DNA of 64,000 nucleotides from DUOH01 sp036562625 (GCA_036562625.1 DATCJV010000037.1:1-64000); one strand, 5' to 3'; shown: positions 16,716 through 26,415, counted from the first letter of the stretch. Made by a program: numbers and translations. The notes: generated by a model from the sequence alone, not told the origin.

Positions 16716-18323
16716 TTAGCAGCCGACACGGGAAGGACCTTTGTTGGCTTGTTTTTTTCTTGCTTGCCGTTCCAGGATACCATACTCGATACTGTCCACC
16801 AACGCTTGCCAGCTAGCTTCGATAATGTTCTCCGAGGCGCCGACTGTTCCCCAGTGCTTATGACCATCGGAGGTATCAATTAAAACACGGACGGCGGCGG
16901 CGGTCCCTTTGTTCTCTTCTAGAACGCGCACTTTATAGTCGACCAAATTGAAATCTTTAATTTCCGGGTAAAAACGGAGTAAGGCCTTGCGAATCGCCAT
17001 GTCCAAGGCATTAACCGGACCATCGCCTTCTGCGGCGGTTAATTCTTCCTCGCCATTGACCGTAACTTTGATGGTAGCTTCTGTCAAAGCCGGCTGATTT
17101 CCTCTTTTCTCCACAATAATCCTGAACCCGTCCAAAGAAAAAACTTCATCATATAAGTCAAAAGCTTTTTTGATCAGGAGCTCAAAAGAAGCCTCGGCTG
17201 CTTCAAATTGATAGCCTAAGCTCTCCAGCTCTTTGAGTTTATCAGTTAATTCGCCGATCTTCGGATGATCTTTGGTGAGATCGGGAACCAGTTTTTCGGC
17301 TTTAATCAATACTGTACTGCGTCCAGCTTGATCCGACAAGAGAAACCGGCGTTCGTTGCCGACGGAAGACGGGTCAACGTGTTCGAAAGTATGCATATTC
17401 TTTTTGACGGCGTCTATATGCATACCAGCTTTATGGGCGAAGGCCGACGAACCAACATAAGGCAGGCGTGTGTCATGGGTCAAGTTGGACAGTTCCGAGA
17501 TAAATTTGGATGTTTCCGTTAAAGCGCTTAGATTTGGGGTGATGGCTGATTCATATCCCAGTTTGAGGAGGAGGTTAGGAATGATCGTGCACAAATTGGC
17601 ATTTCCACAGCGTTCGCCGTAGCCGTTGAAAGTCCCCTGTACTTGAACTGCGCCTTCTTGAACCGAAAGGATGGAGATGGCCGTCGCCATTCCACAGTCG
17701 TTATGGATATGAACACCAAGGGGGGCGGTGATTACTGAACGCACCTTCCGTAAAATCTCTATGGCTTCATATGGTAAGGTTCCACCGTTGGTATCGCAGA
17801 GTACGATAAAATCCGCTCCACCGCGCAGAGCAGCTTGTAAAGTTTGAATGGCATATTCAGGGTTGCGTTTAAATCCGTCATAAAAGTGTTCCGCATCATA
17901 GATTACTTCTTTATTATGCTTTTTTAAATAGGAGACAGAGCCTTCAATAATCTTCAAATTTTCTTCCAAGGAAACACGGAGGACTTCATTGACATGAAAG
18001 TCCCAGGATTTGCCAAAGATGGCGATGGCGGGGGTACCGGCGGCCAGCAAGTTTTGGAGAACCGGATCATTTTCTTCGGTGTTTCCCGCCCGTCTGGTGC
18101 TGCCGAAAGCCACTAATTTAGCGTGGGAAAACTGATAATTGCTGATTTTACGGAAGAATTCCATGTCCTTAGGATTGGAACCCGGCCATCCTCCTTCAAT
18201 ATAATCCACTCCAAGCTCATCAAGTTTCTTTGCAATCTTGATCTTGTCTTCCACAGAAAAATAGACATTTTCGCCTTGGGCACCGTCGCGTAGAGTAGTA
18301 TCATATATCAAGACTTTGGACAT
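16716..18323 (-). CDS. cimA: (R)-citramalate synthase
   Basis: CimA condenses acetyl-CoA with pyruvate to citramalate, the first step of the threonine-independent route to isoleucine. It is a DRE-TIM metallolyase. The opening YDTTLRDGAQGENVYFSVED holds the DRE-like active-site motif, and GVHIHNDCG supplies the metal-binding histidines. The C-terminal LeuA dimer/regulatory domain spans about 390-520. The reading GWPGSNPKD near residue 44 separates this CimA class from 2-isopropylmalate synthase. Length 535 fits. AGGAGATGCCTCC lies ahead of the ATG. No T-box or leader peptide is seen upstream. Confidence 0.93.
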   Translation of the reverse strand: MSKVLIYDTTLRDGAQGENVYFSVEDKIKIAKKLDELGVDYIEGGWPGSNPKDMEFFRKISNYQFSHAKLVAFGSTRRAGNTEENDPVLQNLLAAGTPAIAIFGKSWDFHVNEVLRVSLEENLKIIEGSVSYLKKHNKEVIYDAEHFYDGFKRNPEYAIQTLQAALRGGADFIVLCDTNGGTLPYEAIEILRKVRSVITAPLGVHIHNDCGMATAISILSVQEGAVQVQGTFNGYGERCGNANLCTIIPNLLLKLGYESAITPNLSALTETSKFISELSNLTHDTRLPYVGSSAFAHKAGMHIDAVKKNMHTFEHVDPSSVGNERRFLLSDQAGRSTVLIKAEKLVPDLTKDHPKIGELTDKLKELESLGYQFEAAEASFELLIKKAFDLYDEVFSLDGFRIIVEKRGNQPALTEATIKVTVNGEEELTAAEGDGPVNALDMAIRKALLRFYPEIKDFNLVDYKVRVLEENKGTAAAVRVLIDTSDGHKHWGTVGASENIIEASWQALVDSIEYGILERQARKKQANKGPSRVGC

Positions 18324-18439
18324 AAGGAGATGCCTCCTTCCGATTAAGTATTGGTCTTATTTTATGCGAGGATAAGTTGAGTGTCAATATTCTATGAACG
18401 TTTTTGTGTGAAAATACTACAAATGCTTCATACCATGGT

Positions 18440-18467
18440 CACACAGTCGAATTGCGCTCATAAAATA
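18440..18467 (+). promoter_or_regulatory. Possible sigma-K promoter for the PG-binding protein
   Basis: CACA (18440-18443), 15 bases, CATAAAATA (18459-18467) resembles the mother-cell sigma-K pattern mACm-N16-CATAnnnTA, one base short in spacing. The downstream product looks like a spore-envelope protein. This is weak evidence. Confidence 0.25.
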
Positions 18468-18513
18468 AAGAGGCGCCCCTATAAAAAGGAGTTTCCAAGA
18501 GAGGGATTTGAGT

Positions 18514-19767
18514 ATGGGCCGTTGGGCATTGGTCAAGGTTGAAGAATTACCACTGGGTGAAAGACCGTTATCTTTTGGGATAAAAGGCCGTGACGTGCGA
18601 GAACTCCAAACAATCCTGCAGGAGTTAAGATTGTTGCCATGCGAACCAACCGGAGAATATGATTATCTGACCATGGAGGCGGTAAGGAACTTTCAAAAGA
18701 GTTTTTCCATTTATCCGGATGGGAAAGCCGGATTCCAGACTATTAAAATGTTGAAGGAACCCGGTATTCAGGAACGTCTATATGTAAAAGTTGGTGAGCA
18801 AGCGGGTTTGGCAGACCTCGGGTTGGCGAATTCAGTCAATCCGTTGGTGTTCAAGAACCCGGAAAACAGAAGGAAGATTAGGCAACAACCGGCCAATGGG
18901 GAGGTGCTAATCGAGAAGCGGGAAGTCTGGACGGCCGGGTTTGATTTAAAGCGGGAAGAGATCCGGGGTGCAGGTTACTCTGGATTTTTGCTGGAGACCG
19001 GTCATAAGCTGACCGCAGAGCAACAAAGGGACAGCTACGGAAGAGCCATACGGGAAGAGTTGAAGACTTTTCATCTATATTTATTATCGGTAAACACCAA
19101 GGAGGAGAAGAAGGAAGCCTTCTTTGTGCAAAAAGGGGTTGTTTATGACCTAAGAGAGGAGAAACGCATCTCCGGAAAGACCCGGAGGAAGGTTAGTAAA
19201 CGGAGACTCCCGTACGGACGGTTGAAGCAGAGGGGCATGGATAATGACTCTTTAGTTTTTTGGTGGTTATCCCCGGGAGAGAAGATTTATTGTACTCTTC
19301 CCACTCTTCAGGAAGCGGACGGAATAATCGTTACTCCACCCATCCATGTGGAGAGTGGATACTCCCATCAAGTGTGGCAGAGGGAGATCAGAAGATTGAT
19401 CCGGGTTTACCCTTGTACCAGAATCCTGGTGCATTTTGACTTAAGAGGACGGGAGAGAACTGGAGACGGGGAAGAAAACTGGCTTACCTTTTATGAGACG
19501 AAAGCCTTACGTTTATCCGGTATGGGGTCCGGCAGCATCACCCGGCGCCGGTTGGAAGACGAAGGGTGGATCCATGTCTGTTATGAAAAAGAGGGTAAAG
19601 CAAGAGAGGCCTTACTTTCGGATATCCATACTTTGCGAGGAATCTTGGCCCGCGTGGATCGGATGAATTTGGCCGGAGTGGTGATTACGGGCGCCGATTT
19701 TATTCAGGAACGGTTGTCAAGTGAACTGAACCGTTTTTTTACCGTGGCTCCTAGAAGGTGGGTCTGA
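18514..19767 (+). CDS. Peptidoglycan-binding-domain protein, possibly spore-associated
   Basis: Residues 10-75 form a PG_binding_1 domain (FGIKGRDVRELQTILQELRL, then EAVRNFQKSFSIYPDGKAGFQT). The middle is basic and not recognised. The last 150 residues (GIIVTPPIHVESGYS to FFTVAPRRWV) have the alternating strand/helix look of a degraded GH18-like barrel, but I see no DxxDxDxE motif, so catalysis is doubtful. There is no signal peptide, as with mother-cell-made spore coat and cortex proteins. The ATG at 18514 is preceded by GAGAGGG at a proper 8 bases; TTG 18508 is too close to it. The SPOCS/LysM gene follows. Confidence 0.7.
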   Translation: MGRWALVKVEELPLGERPLSFGIKGRDVRELQTILQELRLLPCEPTGEYDYLTMEAVRNFQKSFSIYPDGKAGFQTIKMLKEPGIQERLYVKVGEQAGLADLGLANSVNPLVFKNPENRRKIRQQPANGEVLIEKREVWTAGFDLKREEIRGAGYSGFLLETGHKLTAEQQRDSYGRAIREELKTFHLYLLSVNTKEEKKEAFFVQKGVVYDLREEKRISGKTRRKVSKRRLPYGRLKQRGMDNDSLVFWWLSPGEKIYCTLPTLQEADGIIVTPPIHVESGYSHQVWQREIRRLIRVYPCTRILVHFDLRGRERTGDGEENWLTFYETKALRLSGMGSGSITRRRLEDEGWIHVCYEKEGKAREALLSDIHTLRGILARVDRMNLAGVVITGADFIQERLSSELNRFFTVAPRRWV

Positions 19768-19871
19768 ACCGATGGTTCCGCGCATATGAATTAGGTGTGA
19801 ACCCCCGTATATGAAAGCCCTAGAAAGGAGGGTAGGGTTGCGGGTGGATTCGATTTAAGGAGGGAGATACT

Positions 19872-21485
19872 ATGCTGGAATGTCGGTACGAACAGGTGAG
19901 AACAACTCAAGTTCTGGTCGCGGATGAACAGGTCGTTTTTTTAGAGGGTGAACTGGTCTTGCCTGATGTTTGCCGGGAAGTGCGGAAGATCTATTCCTGT
20001 CGGGGTTATCTGGGTGAAATCAGAGGCGAGCTTGACGGGAAGAGTCTGTCCCTTTCCGGGCAGGTTGAAGCGCACCTGACTTATGAAGGACAGACCGGGA
20101 CGGAAGAGAGGCCAGAATATGGGTATACCTGGCAAGGACCAAATGCGATTGTTTTTGCAGAGAAGATTGTCTTACCTGAAGTCGCAAGCGGGCAGAACGT
20201 GGAGTGGGATTGGGACACGGAGCTTCTCGCTTTTTCCATGGAGGTTTTATCCGGGCGAAAGGTCAGGTTCCATGCGGAAGTGGGTGTAAAGTTTAAAGCA
20301 GGGGTGGAAAAAGCTCTCACCTACCTAAATAATCTGGAGACAGAAGCCAGGATTGAGACGGTTACAGAACGGATCGTCCCGGAAGAGTTGGTGGCAAGCG
20401 TTAAGGGTAGTAAAGAAGTGAACAATCAGTATCAAATATCCTATCCAAAGGCTCCGATTGCCAGAATTATTGGGAGTGATGCCAAACCGGTCGGGGTGAA
20501 GGCGGTTGCTTCCAAGGGACGAGTTACTATAGAGGGTTTTCTGGAGGTTAATGTGGTCTATGTTTCCCTGGGCGCCGATGGGGAGGAGAGCGGAGTTAAA
20601 GCAGTGAATTGGAATCAGCAAAACGGAGGAGCCCTTCCTTTCCAAATTGTTTTAGAGGAACCAAGGGCCCAAACAGAACAGGTCTCTTTTACCAGAGTCT
20701 GGGTGGAGTCTTTGACGCTGACTTCTCCTCATCCGGAGGTTTGTCGGTTGCAAGCTGTATTGGGAGCAAAGGCGGAACTGCTCAACACCCGGACTGTGCA
20801 AGTAATCGTAGAGGCCACCGTGGAAGCAGGGATTTTGGATGTCCTGCGCCAGGATTGTGAAGTAGAAGAAATTGTCGGCGAAGCGGAGAAGGTATTACGG
20901 CTGGAAAAGAACCTGACTCTGCCTACAGAAAGCCCCAACCTCGAGGAGATACTGATGATCTCCTCTTCCCGGCCGCGGATAATTGAATGCCAAGCCGACA
21001 CGGACCGGGTCTTTCTCGAAGGCGAAGTCTACTTCACCCTTCTTTATCTCGGTGAGGGAGAAACAGATGCCGTGTTGACGAGTGCGTTCTGGGGATCACG
21101 GAGCATGGATAAGGCCGTCTTCGGCGAATTTATTGATCTGCCGGGAGTAGAAGAAGGAATGTCCGCCTCAGTTTACCTGGAGGAAGACGGAATTGATCTG
21201 GAGATTATGGATGAGCGTTCCGTAAAGGTAAGTGTTGCCTACCGGGTGCGAGTGACCGTGAAAGCCAAAAAAAGGCTCTCTGTAGTTCGGGACTGCGCCT
21301 TAGTTACCGAAGATGAACGACCCAAACCCAGTATGCTCTTTTATTTTGTGCAAAAAGGCGATAACTTGTGGAAAGTAGCCAGACGTTATAATACCACAAT
21401 GAAAGCTATTGCCGAAGCTAATAACCTGCCGGAAGAGGAGGAATTGGTGGAAGGGAGAAAGCTGCTTATTCACATAAAGAGATAA
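19872..21485 (+). CDS. SPOCS-domain (DUF3794) protein with C-terminal LysM
   Basis: This 537-residue protein has repeated DUF3794/SPOCS units over about residues 1-470. A LysM domain follows at about 488-535 (FVQKGDNLWKVARRYNT), which should bind peptidoglycan. The same architecture is seen in clostridial SipL, which joins SpoIVA to the spore envelope; SipL identity is likely but not certain. It lacks a signal peptide, consistent with a mother-cell protein deposited on the forespore. AAGGAGGGAG lies ahead of the ATG. The neighbouring PG-binding protein gene suggests a two-gene spore-envelope unit. Confidence 0.85.
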   Translation: MLECRYEQVRTTQVLVADEQVVFLEGELVLPDVCREVRKIYSCRGYLGEIRGELDGKSLSLSGQVEAHLTYEGQTGTEERPEYGYTWQGPNAIVFAEKIVLPEVASGQNVEWDWDTELLAFSMEVLSGRKVRFHAEVGVKFKAGVEKALTYLNNLETEARIETVTERIVPEELVASVKGSKEVNNQYQISYPKAPIARIIGSDAKPVGVKAVASKGRVTIEGFLEVNVVYVSLGADGEESGVKAVNWNQQNGGALPFQIVLEEPRAQTEQVSFTRVWVESLTLTSPHPEVCRLQAVLGAKAELLNTRTVQVIVEATVEAGILDVLRQDCEVEEIVGEAEKVLRLEKNLTLPTESPNLEEILMISSSRPRIIECQADTDRVFLEGEVYFTLLYLGEGETDAVLTSAFWGSRSMDKAVFGEFIDLPGVEEGMSASVYLEEDGIDLEIMDERSVKVSVAYRVRVTVKAKKRLSVVRDCALVTEDERPKPSMLFYFVQKGDNLWKVARRYNTTMKAIAEANNLPEEEELVEGRKLLIHIKR

Positions 21486-21497
21486 AGGTCTCCGCAC

Positions 21498-21531
21498 CAA
21501 GTAGCCACCGGTTACCGGTGGCTACTTTATT
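21498..21531 (+). terminator. Intrinsic terminator after the SPOCS/LysM gene
   Basis: AAGTAGCCACCGG, loop TTA, CCGGTGGCTACTT, then TATTT. The stem is long and perfect. Confidence 0.88.
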
Positions 21532-21557
21532 TCATGGGAAAAGTAAAACCGACGGGG

Positions 21558-21586
21558 TTGACAAGCCTAAGGGTTTGTTTTATATT
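21558..21586 (+). promoter_or_regulatory. Sigma-A promoter of the FmdB-like gene
   Basis: Perfect TTGACA (21558-21563), 17 bases, TATATT (21581-21586). Confidence 0.75.
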
Positions 21587-21656
21587 TATAGGTTGATGGG
21601 GTATAGTTGGGGTCTCCCAAACCTGATCCAATCATCATATAGCTGGAGGTGCAGGG

Positions 21657-21902
21657 ATGCCTACTTATGATTACAATTGTTCGTCTTGTGGGGATTTTGA
21701 GTATTTTCAAAAAATAACTGACGAACCCTTGAAGACGTGCCCCAAATGCGGCGGTGCGGTAAAACGGTTAATTAGCAAGAATGCTAATATCATATTTAAG
21801 GGGCCGGGTTTCTATATCACCGACTCCCGGAAACCGGATTATCAGAACAAAGCCAAAGCAGAAGCCGGAGAGAACGACAAGAAGGAAACAAAAGCCTCAT
21901 AG
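21657..21902 (+). CDS. FmdB-family zinc-ribbon protein
   Basis: This small 81-residue protein has the FmdB/CxxC zinc ribbon at its N-terminus: YDYNCSSCG and TCPKCGGAVKRL give four cysteines for one zinc. The FKGPGFYITD segment after the ribbon is the family's second conserved block. The C-terminus is a charged, lysine- and glutamate-rich tail. The name comes from a proposed formamidase regulator, but the function in clostridia is unknown. It is a single-gene unit with a promoter, GGAGGT ribosome site and terminator. Confidence 0.88.
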   Translation: MPTYDYNCSSCGDFEYFQKITDEPLKTCPKCGGAVKRLISKNANIIFKGPGFYITDSRKPDYQNKAKAEAGENDKKETKAS

Positions 21903-21936
21903 AGGAAGAATTTAAACAAAAAAATTAAACAATCAA

Positions 21937-21970
21937 TAATAAAAGGTCACTGACCAGTGACCTTTTATTG
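21937..21970 (+). terminator. Intrinsic terminator after the FmdB-like gene
   Basis: AATAAAAGGTCACTG, two-base loop, CAGTGACCTTTTATT: a perfect stem with flanking A and T tracts. Confidence 0.9.
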
Positions 21971-22105
21971 GTGTATAATGGTATGTAGTACGCGCCGTTT
22001 CTACGTAATAGTCATCTGTCAAGAACGCTTGGGAATACGGGGAACGGAAAATGGATATCTGCGCGAACAAGGGGCCAGAAGAGTTTTTCTAAGGAGATGT
22101 TTACT

Positions 22106-23785
22106 ATGAAGCAACCGGTCTTCCGCGAAGTACAAAACCGCATGAAAGAGGAGATACGGCAGGCTTGGGCAAAGGCCAACCAGGAAGGGCTGTTACCTGA
22201 ACCCACTGGTGATATTGAGATCTTGCTGGAGATCCCCAAGGAAAGAGCACATGGTAATTTCGCCACAAATCTTGCATTTGTTTTGGCCAAACCCGCCCGG
22301 CGCGCTCCGCGGGAAATCGCAACAATACTAGTTGATAAACTGGTCGATTCAGATCTGGTTGACCGGGCGGAAGTGGCCGGACCCGGATTCATCAACTTTT
22401 TTCTGAAGCAATCTTGGTTGAACAGGGTACTCTCTGCACTGGTAGAGGCGCCGGAGGAATATGGCAGAGTGGATGACCTAGCCGGAAAAAAGATTCAGCT
22501 TGAATTTGTCAGCGCTAATCCGGTTGGACCAATGAATGTGGTAAATGCCAGAGCCGGGGCTTTGGGTGACAGTTTAGCCAGGCTTTTTATGTTTTGCGGA
22601 GCGGAGGTCGCCAAGGAATACTACATCAATGACTACGGAATCCAGGTTTATACTTTGGGCCGCTCTATTGATGCCCGCTATCGGGAATTATTAGGGCAAG
22701 AGGTTGCCTTCCCGGAAGATGGTTATCAAGGTGAGTATATTTATGACCTGGCCCGTGCTTTGATCGAGGAGAAAGGCCGCTCTTTACTGGAGATGACGGA
22801 GGAGAAACGGATCGAGGCCTGCCGAGACTGGGGGTATAAGAAGATACTCGCTTCCCAACAAAAGGATTTGGAGGATTATGGAATCATCTATGATCAATGG
22901 TTTTCCGAGCGAAGTCTGCATGAGGCGGGCCGGGTGGATCAAGTTGTGGCTGAAATGAAGGAGAGGGGCCTGTTATATGAAGAGGAAGGGGCCGTTTGGT
23001 TTCGAACCACTGAATTTGGAGACGATAAAGACAGGGTAGTGAGAACGGCCGATGGCCGCACCACTTATTTTGTGGCAGATATCGCCTACCATTTAAATAA
23101 ATTTGCCCGGGGCTTTGATCATTTAATTAATATCTGGGGGCCGGATCATCATGGGTACATCCCCAGAATGAAAGCGGCCATGGCCGCCTTTGGCTTTAAT
23201 CCGAACCGGCTGGAGGTTTTGATCGCCCAACAAATCAATCTGTTAAAAGAAGGAAAACCCTTTAAAATGTCTAAACGGCGTGGGGAGTTTATCACCATGC
23301 GCGATCTCTTGGAGGAAGTGGGAAATGACGCTGCTCGTTGGTACTTCTTGATGCGCAGCCCTGACAGTCATCTGGATTTCGACTTGGAACTGGCCAAAAA
23401 AGAGACAGCGGAAAACCCCGTTTTTTATGTGCAATACGCGTACGCCAGGATTTCCAGTATTTTTAGACAATTGGATGGGGAATTCACCCCGGATCCGGAG
23501 TTCATTGCCACTGTGGTCTGGGAAGATGATGAACAGGAGATCCTGGAGAAAGTGGCGGTCTTTCCGGAGGTGGTGAGCAGCGCTGCCCGGGAGCGGGAGC
23601 CGCACAGACTGACAAATTACCTTTTGGATCTGGCCACACTCTTTCATTCATATTATAATCGTAAACGGTTTTTAACAGAGGAGGAGCAGTTAACCAAAGC
23701 CCGACTTTTGCTGGCCTATGCCGTACAGAACGTTGTCCGGAATGGGCTGGGTTTATTGGGGATATCCGCTCCGGAACAAATGTAG
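22106..23785 (+). CDS. argS: Arginyl-tRNA synthetase
   Basis: ArgS charges tRNA-Arg. The N-terminal ArgRS additional domain, the class I catalytic core and the C-terminal DALR anticodon-binding domain are all present. The KMSKR loop appears as FKMSKRRGEF. The HIGH region reads NPVGPMNVVNAR rather than the common NPTGPLHVGHAR, a variant also known in some other bacteria. ATG 22097 directly abuts the AAGGAG ribosome site. I therefore prefer ATG 22106, which sits 9 bases after it and gives 559 residues. The following membrane-protein gene starts 11 bases after the stop. Confidence 0.95.
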   Translation: MKQPVFREVQNRMKEEIRQAWAKANQEGLLPEPTGDIEILLEIPKERAHGNFATNLAFVLAKPARRAPREIATILVDKLVDSDLVDRAEVAGPGFINFFLKQSWLNRVLSALVEAPEEYGRVDDLAGKKIQLEFVSANPVGPMNVVNARAGALGDSLARLFMFCGAEVAKEYYINDYGIQVYTLGRSIDARYRELLGQEVAFPEDGYQGEYIYDLARALIEEKGRSLLEMTEEKRIEACRDWGYKKILASQQKDLEDYGIIYDQWFSERSLHEAGRVDQVVAEMKERGLLYEEEGAVWFRTTEFGDDKDRVVRTADGRTTYFVADIAYHLNKFARGFDHLINIWGPDHHGYIPRMKAAMAAFGFNPNRLEVLIAQQINLLKEGKPFKMSKRRGEFITMRDLLEEVGNDAARWYFLMRSPDSHLDFDLELAKKETAENPVFYVQYAYARISSIFRQLDGEFTPDPEFIATVVWEDDEQEILEKVAVFPEVVSSAAREREPHRLTNYLLDLATLFHSYYNRKRFLTEEEQLTKARLLLAYAVQNVVRNGLGLLGISAPEQM

Positions 23786-23796
23786 GGAGGCTAATA

Positions 23797-24582
23797 ATGG
23801 GGTATGAACAGACTTATTCCCGGAATCCTTGGCAGATCATCAAGAAAACAGCAGTTGATCTATACAACCATATGACTTATACAGCGGTAATGAGTGTACT
23901 CTGGCTAATTACAATGCTGCCGGTTGGGTTCATTGGCCTTTTATTCCTGACCGAAGTTGGAAACAATCCGATAGGCGTGTTATTACAGTTAGTTCCGATC
24001 GCAGCTCTCTATGGCGCCTTCATTCTTGGTCCGGTACACTGTGGCCTGTATTACTTGGCCGGAGAGATCATTGAGGATGTAGCCCGGCTGGGAAGCTTGT
24101 GGGAAGGATTACGGCAAAAGTATGCCTTGGCGGCCAAGGTGTATGCCATATATTCATTTATCTTACTCTTTACCATAGCCGACTTTTACATTGCTTTCTT
24201 TTTCTTCTCTGCGCTTTCCATGAAGATTATCGGGATTATCCTCTTTTATATGCTGCTTTTTCTGCTGATGATCGGAATTTACCTCCCCGGCTTTGTTGTG
24301 CGGCAAAACAACACAGTGAGTAAAGTTTTTAAGAAGGCCGTCTTCGTTGTCCTGGACAATACGATTTTAACCCTGGTAATGGGAGCGATTTATTTACTGT
24401 TTCCTGTTTTAGCGTGCTTTATAAAGTTTCTCTTCCCTTTACTGATGTTTGGATATGGCGGATTTCTGCAATTTGCCGGAGTGAGAACTTTCTTTGGTAT
24501 CCTCGATAAATATCCGGATCCGGTGAGCCCAGAGACCAACCTGCCGGAAGAGGACGGGCAGGAGTATTTGTCAGACCAGTAA
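23797..24582 (+). CDS. Polytopic membrane protein, unknown function
   Basis: The 261 residues hold about five or six hydrophobic helices (near 30-50, 60-85, 110-135, 140-165 and 190-230) and a short acidic C-terminal tail. The overall look, with an N-terminal amphipathic stretch and paired helices, recalls YesL/DUF624-type membrane proteins. I cannot assign it firmly. GGGAGG lies 6 bases ahead of the ATG. It starts 11 bases after argS and is probably co-transcribed with it; pyrG follows after 90 bases. Confidence 0.7.
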   Translation: MGYEQTYSRNPWQIIKKTAVDLYNHMTYTAVMSVLWLITMLPVGFIGLLFLTEVGNNPIGVLLQLVPIAALYGAFILGPVHCGLYYLAGEIIEDVARLGSLWEGLRQKYALAAKVYAIYSFILLFTIADFYIAFFFFSALSMKIIGIILFYMLLFLLMIGIYLPGFVVRQNNTVSKVFKKAVFVVLDNTILTLVMGAIYLLFPVLACFIKFLFPLLMFGYGGFLQFAGVRTFFGILDKYPDPVSPETNLPEEDGQEYLSDQ

Positions 24583-24672
24583 TGGGGGTTTACATTTATA
24601 GGTGAGTTATACTATCGCCCGACGAAATGATCTGAATAAAATCTTATCTATTTTGTGGTGGGAGGGAATATA

Positions 24673-26283
24673 TTGGCCAAATATATCTTTGTTACCGGAG
24701 GTGTGGTTTCGTCACTAGGGAAAGGAATTACCGCCGCTTCATTGGGACGACTCTTAAAAAGTCGCGGGGTAAAAGTATCAATTTTGAAATTGGATCCATA
24801 CATTAATGTAGATCCGGGAACCATGAGCCCTTATCAACATGGAGAGGTATTTGTCACGGACGACGGCGCCGAAACCGATTTGGATTTGGGACATTATGAA
24901 CGATTCATCGATGAAAAACTGACCAAGAATAACAATGTAACTACAGGGAAAATTTACTGGTCGGTAATTTCCAAGGAGAGACGGGGCGATTATCTCGGTG
25001 GAACGGTTCAGGTTATTCCTCATATCACCAATGAGATCAAAGAGCGAATTATCAGAGTGGCCCGGGAGACCCAAGCGGATGTGGTCATTACGGAAGTAGG
25101 CGGAACGGTCGGTGATATAGAAAGCCTCCCTTTTTTGGAAGCAATCAGACAGTTCAAGACGGATGTAGGCCGGGAGGATGTGTTATATATTCATGTCACT
25201 CTGGTTCCTTATATCTCCGCTTCCTCCGAATTGAAGACCAAACCCACCCAGCATAGTGTCAAAGAATTAAGGGGGATTGGAATTCAACCCGACATCATAG
25301 TCTGCCGCTCCGAACAGCCAATCTCTGATGAGTTGAAGGCGAAGATTGCCCTCTTTTGTGATATAGACCGGAAGGCCGTCATCTCCAATCAGGATGTTGA
25401 CTCCATCTATGAGGTTCCTCTCTGCTTGGAGAAGGCCGGCTTGGATGAGATTATCATTAAAAAGCTCAACCTGTCCTGCGGTGAAAGGGATTTAGCCGAG
25501 TGGCGGGAGTTTGTGGAGAAGAGTAAAAATCCTAAGACCAGCACCACTATTGCTATTGTAGGAAAGTATGTCGCTCTACCCGATGCCTACTTAAGTGTAG
25601 CTGAGGCTCTACGTCATGCCGGTGTGGCCTTACAGTCCGCGATTGATATTAAGTGGGTGGACTCGGAGAAGATTGAGCAGGAAGGCGCGGACAAGTACTT
25701 GGCGGAGGTCAATGGGATTTTGGTGCCCGGTGGGTTTGGTAGCAGGGGAGTGCAAGGGAAGCTACTGGCTGTTCAGTATGCCCGGGAGAGGGGTGTGCCA
25801 TATTTTGGGATTTGTCTGGGCATGCAGTGCGCAGTCATTGATTGCGCTCGTAATCTCTGTGGGATGAAAGAAGCAAACTCCACAGAGTTTAACCCGGATA
25901 CACCTTATCCGGTGATTGATCTTCTCCCGGAACAAAAGGAAGTCTCCGACCTGGGGGGTACGATGAGGTTGGGACTGGACCCCGTCAGCCTGGTGGAAGG
26001 AACAAAAGCGTATAACGCTTATGGGCAGGAACTAATCTATGAACGGCACCGCCACCGGTACGAGGTAAATAATGAATATTTGGAACGGTTGAAAGAAGGC
26101 GGTCTGGTCATCAGTGGGGTGCTTCCTGACCGTAATTTGGTAGAGGTCGTGGAACTTCCTAATCATCCGTGGTTTGTGGCCACTCAATTCCATCCGGAGT
26201 TTAAGTCCAGGCCGCATAGTCCCCAACCCTTGTTCCGGGGTTTTGTTGCGGCCAGTCTGGAATATGGGAAAAATAGAAAATAA
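24673..26283 (+). CDS. pyrG: CTP synthase
   Basis: PyrG aminates UTP to CTP with glutamine. The N-terminal synthetase domain begins KYIFVTGGVVSSLGKGI, with the P-loop-like GKGITAASLG. The C-terminal glutamine amidotransferase carries the nucleophile cysteine in GICLGMQ and the His/Glu pair in FHPEF. I choose TTG 24673, because the product then starts exactly where the family starts (MAKYIFV) and GGAGGG lies 6 bases upstream; the open frame extends to GTG 24655 without support. The protein has 536 residues. A terminator follows. Confidence 0.97.
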   Translation: MAKYIFVTGGVVSSLGKGITAASLGRLLKSRGVKVSILKLDPYINVDPGTMSPYQHGEVFVTDDGAETDLDLGHYERFIDEKLTKNNNVTTGKIYWSVISKERRGDYLGGTVQVIPHITNEIKERIIRVARETQADVVITEVGGTVGDIESLPFLEAIRQFKTDVGREDVLYIHVTLVPYISASSELKTKPTQHSVKELRGIGIQPDIIVCRSEQPISDELKAKIALFCDIDRKAVISNQDVDSIYEVPLCLEKAGLDEIIIKKLNLSCGERDLAEWREFVEKSKNPKTSTTIAIVGKYVALPDAYLSVAEALRHAGVALQSAIDIKWVDSEKIEQEGADKYLAEVNGILVPGGFGSRGVQGKLLAVQYARERGVPYFGICLGMQCAVIDCARNLCGMKEANSTEFNPDTPYPVIDLLPEQKEVSDLGGTMRLGLDPVSLVEGTKAYNAYGQELIYERHRHRYEVNNEYLERLKEGGLVISGVLPDRNLVEVVELPNHPWFVATQFHPEFKSRPHSPQPLFRGFVAASLEYGKNRK

Positions 26284-26293
26284 GAGAAGTTGA

Positions 26294-26325
26294 GAGCCTG
26301 AATAAAAGTTCAGGCTTTTCTTTTT
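26294..26325 (+). terminator. Intrinsic terminator of pyrG
   Basis: AGCCTGAA, loop TAAAAG, TTCAGGCTTTTCTTTTT. Confidence 0.88.
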
Positions 26326-26415
26326 CAGCCAGGAGATTAGTGGAAACTCATTTCCGGCAGGAAATGCCAGGCTAATTGAGAATTTTTAAAGGAGGAGAAA
26401 TTTGGGGGTGTTGCT

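Noticed and set aside
18324..18440. T-box or isoleucine leader ahead of cimA
   Set aside because: No T-box sequence, specifier hairpin or isoleucine-rich leader peptide is visible.
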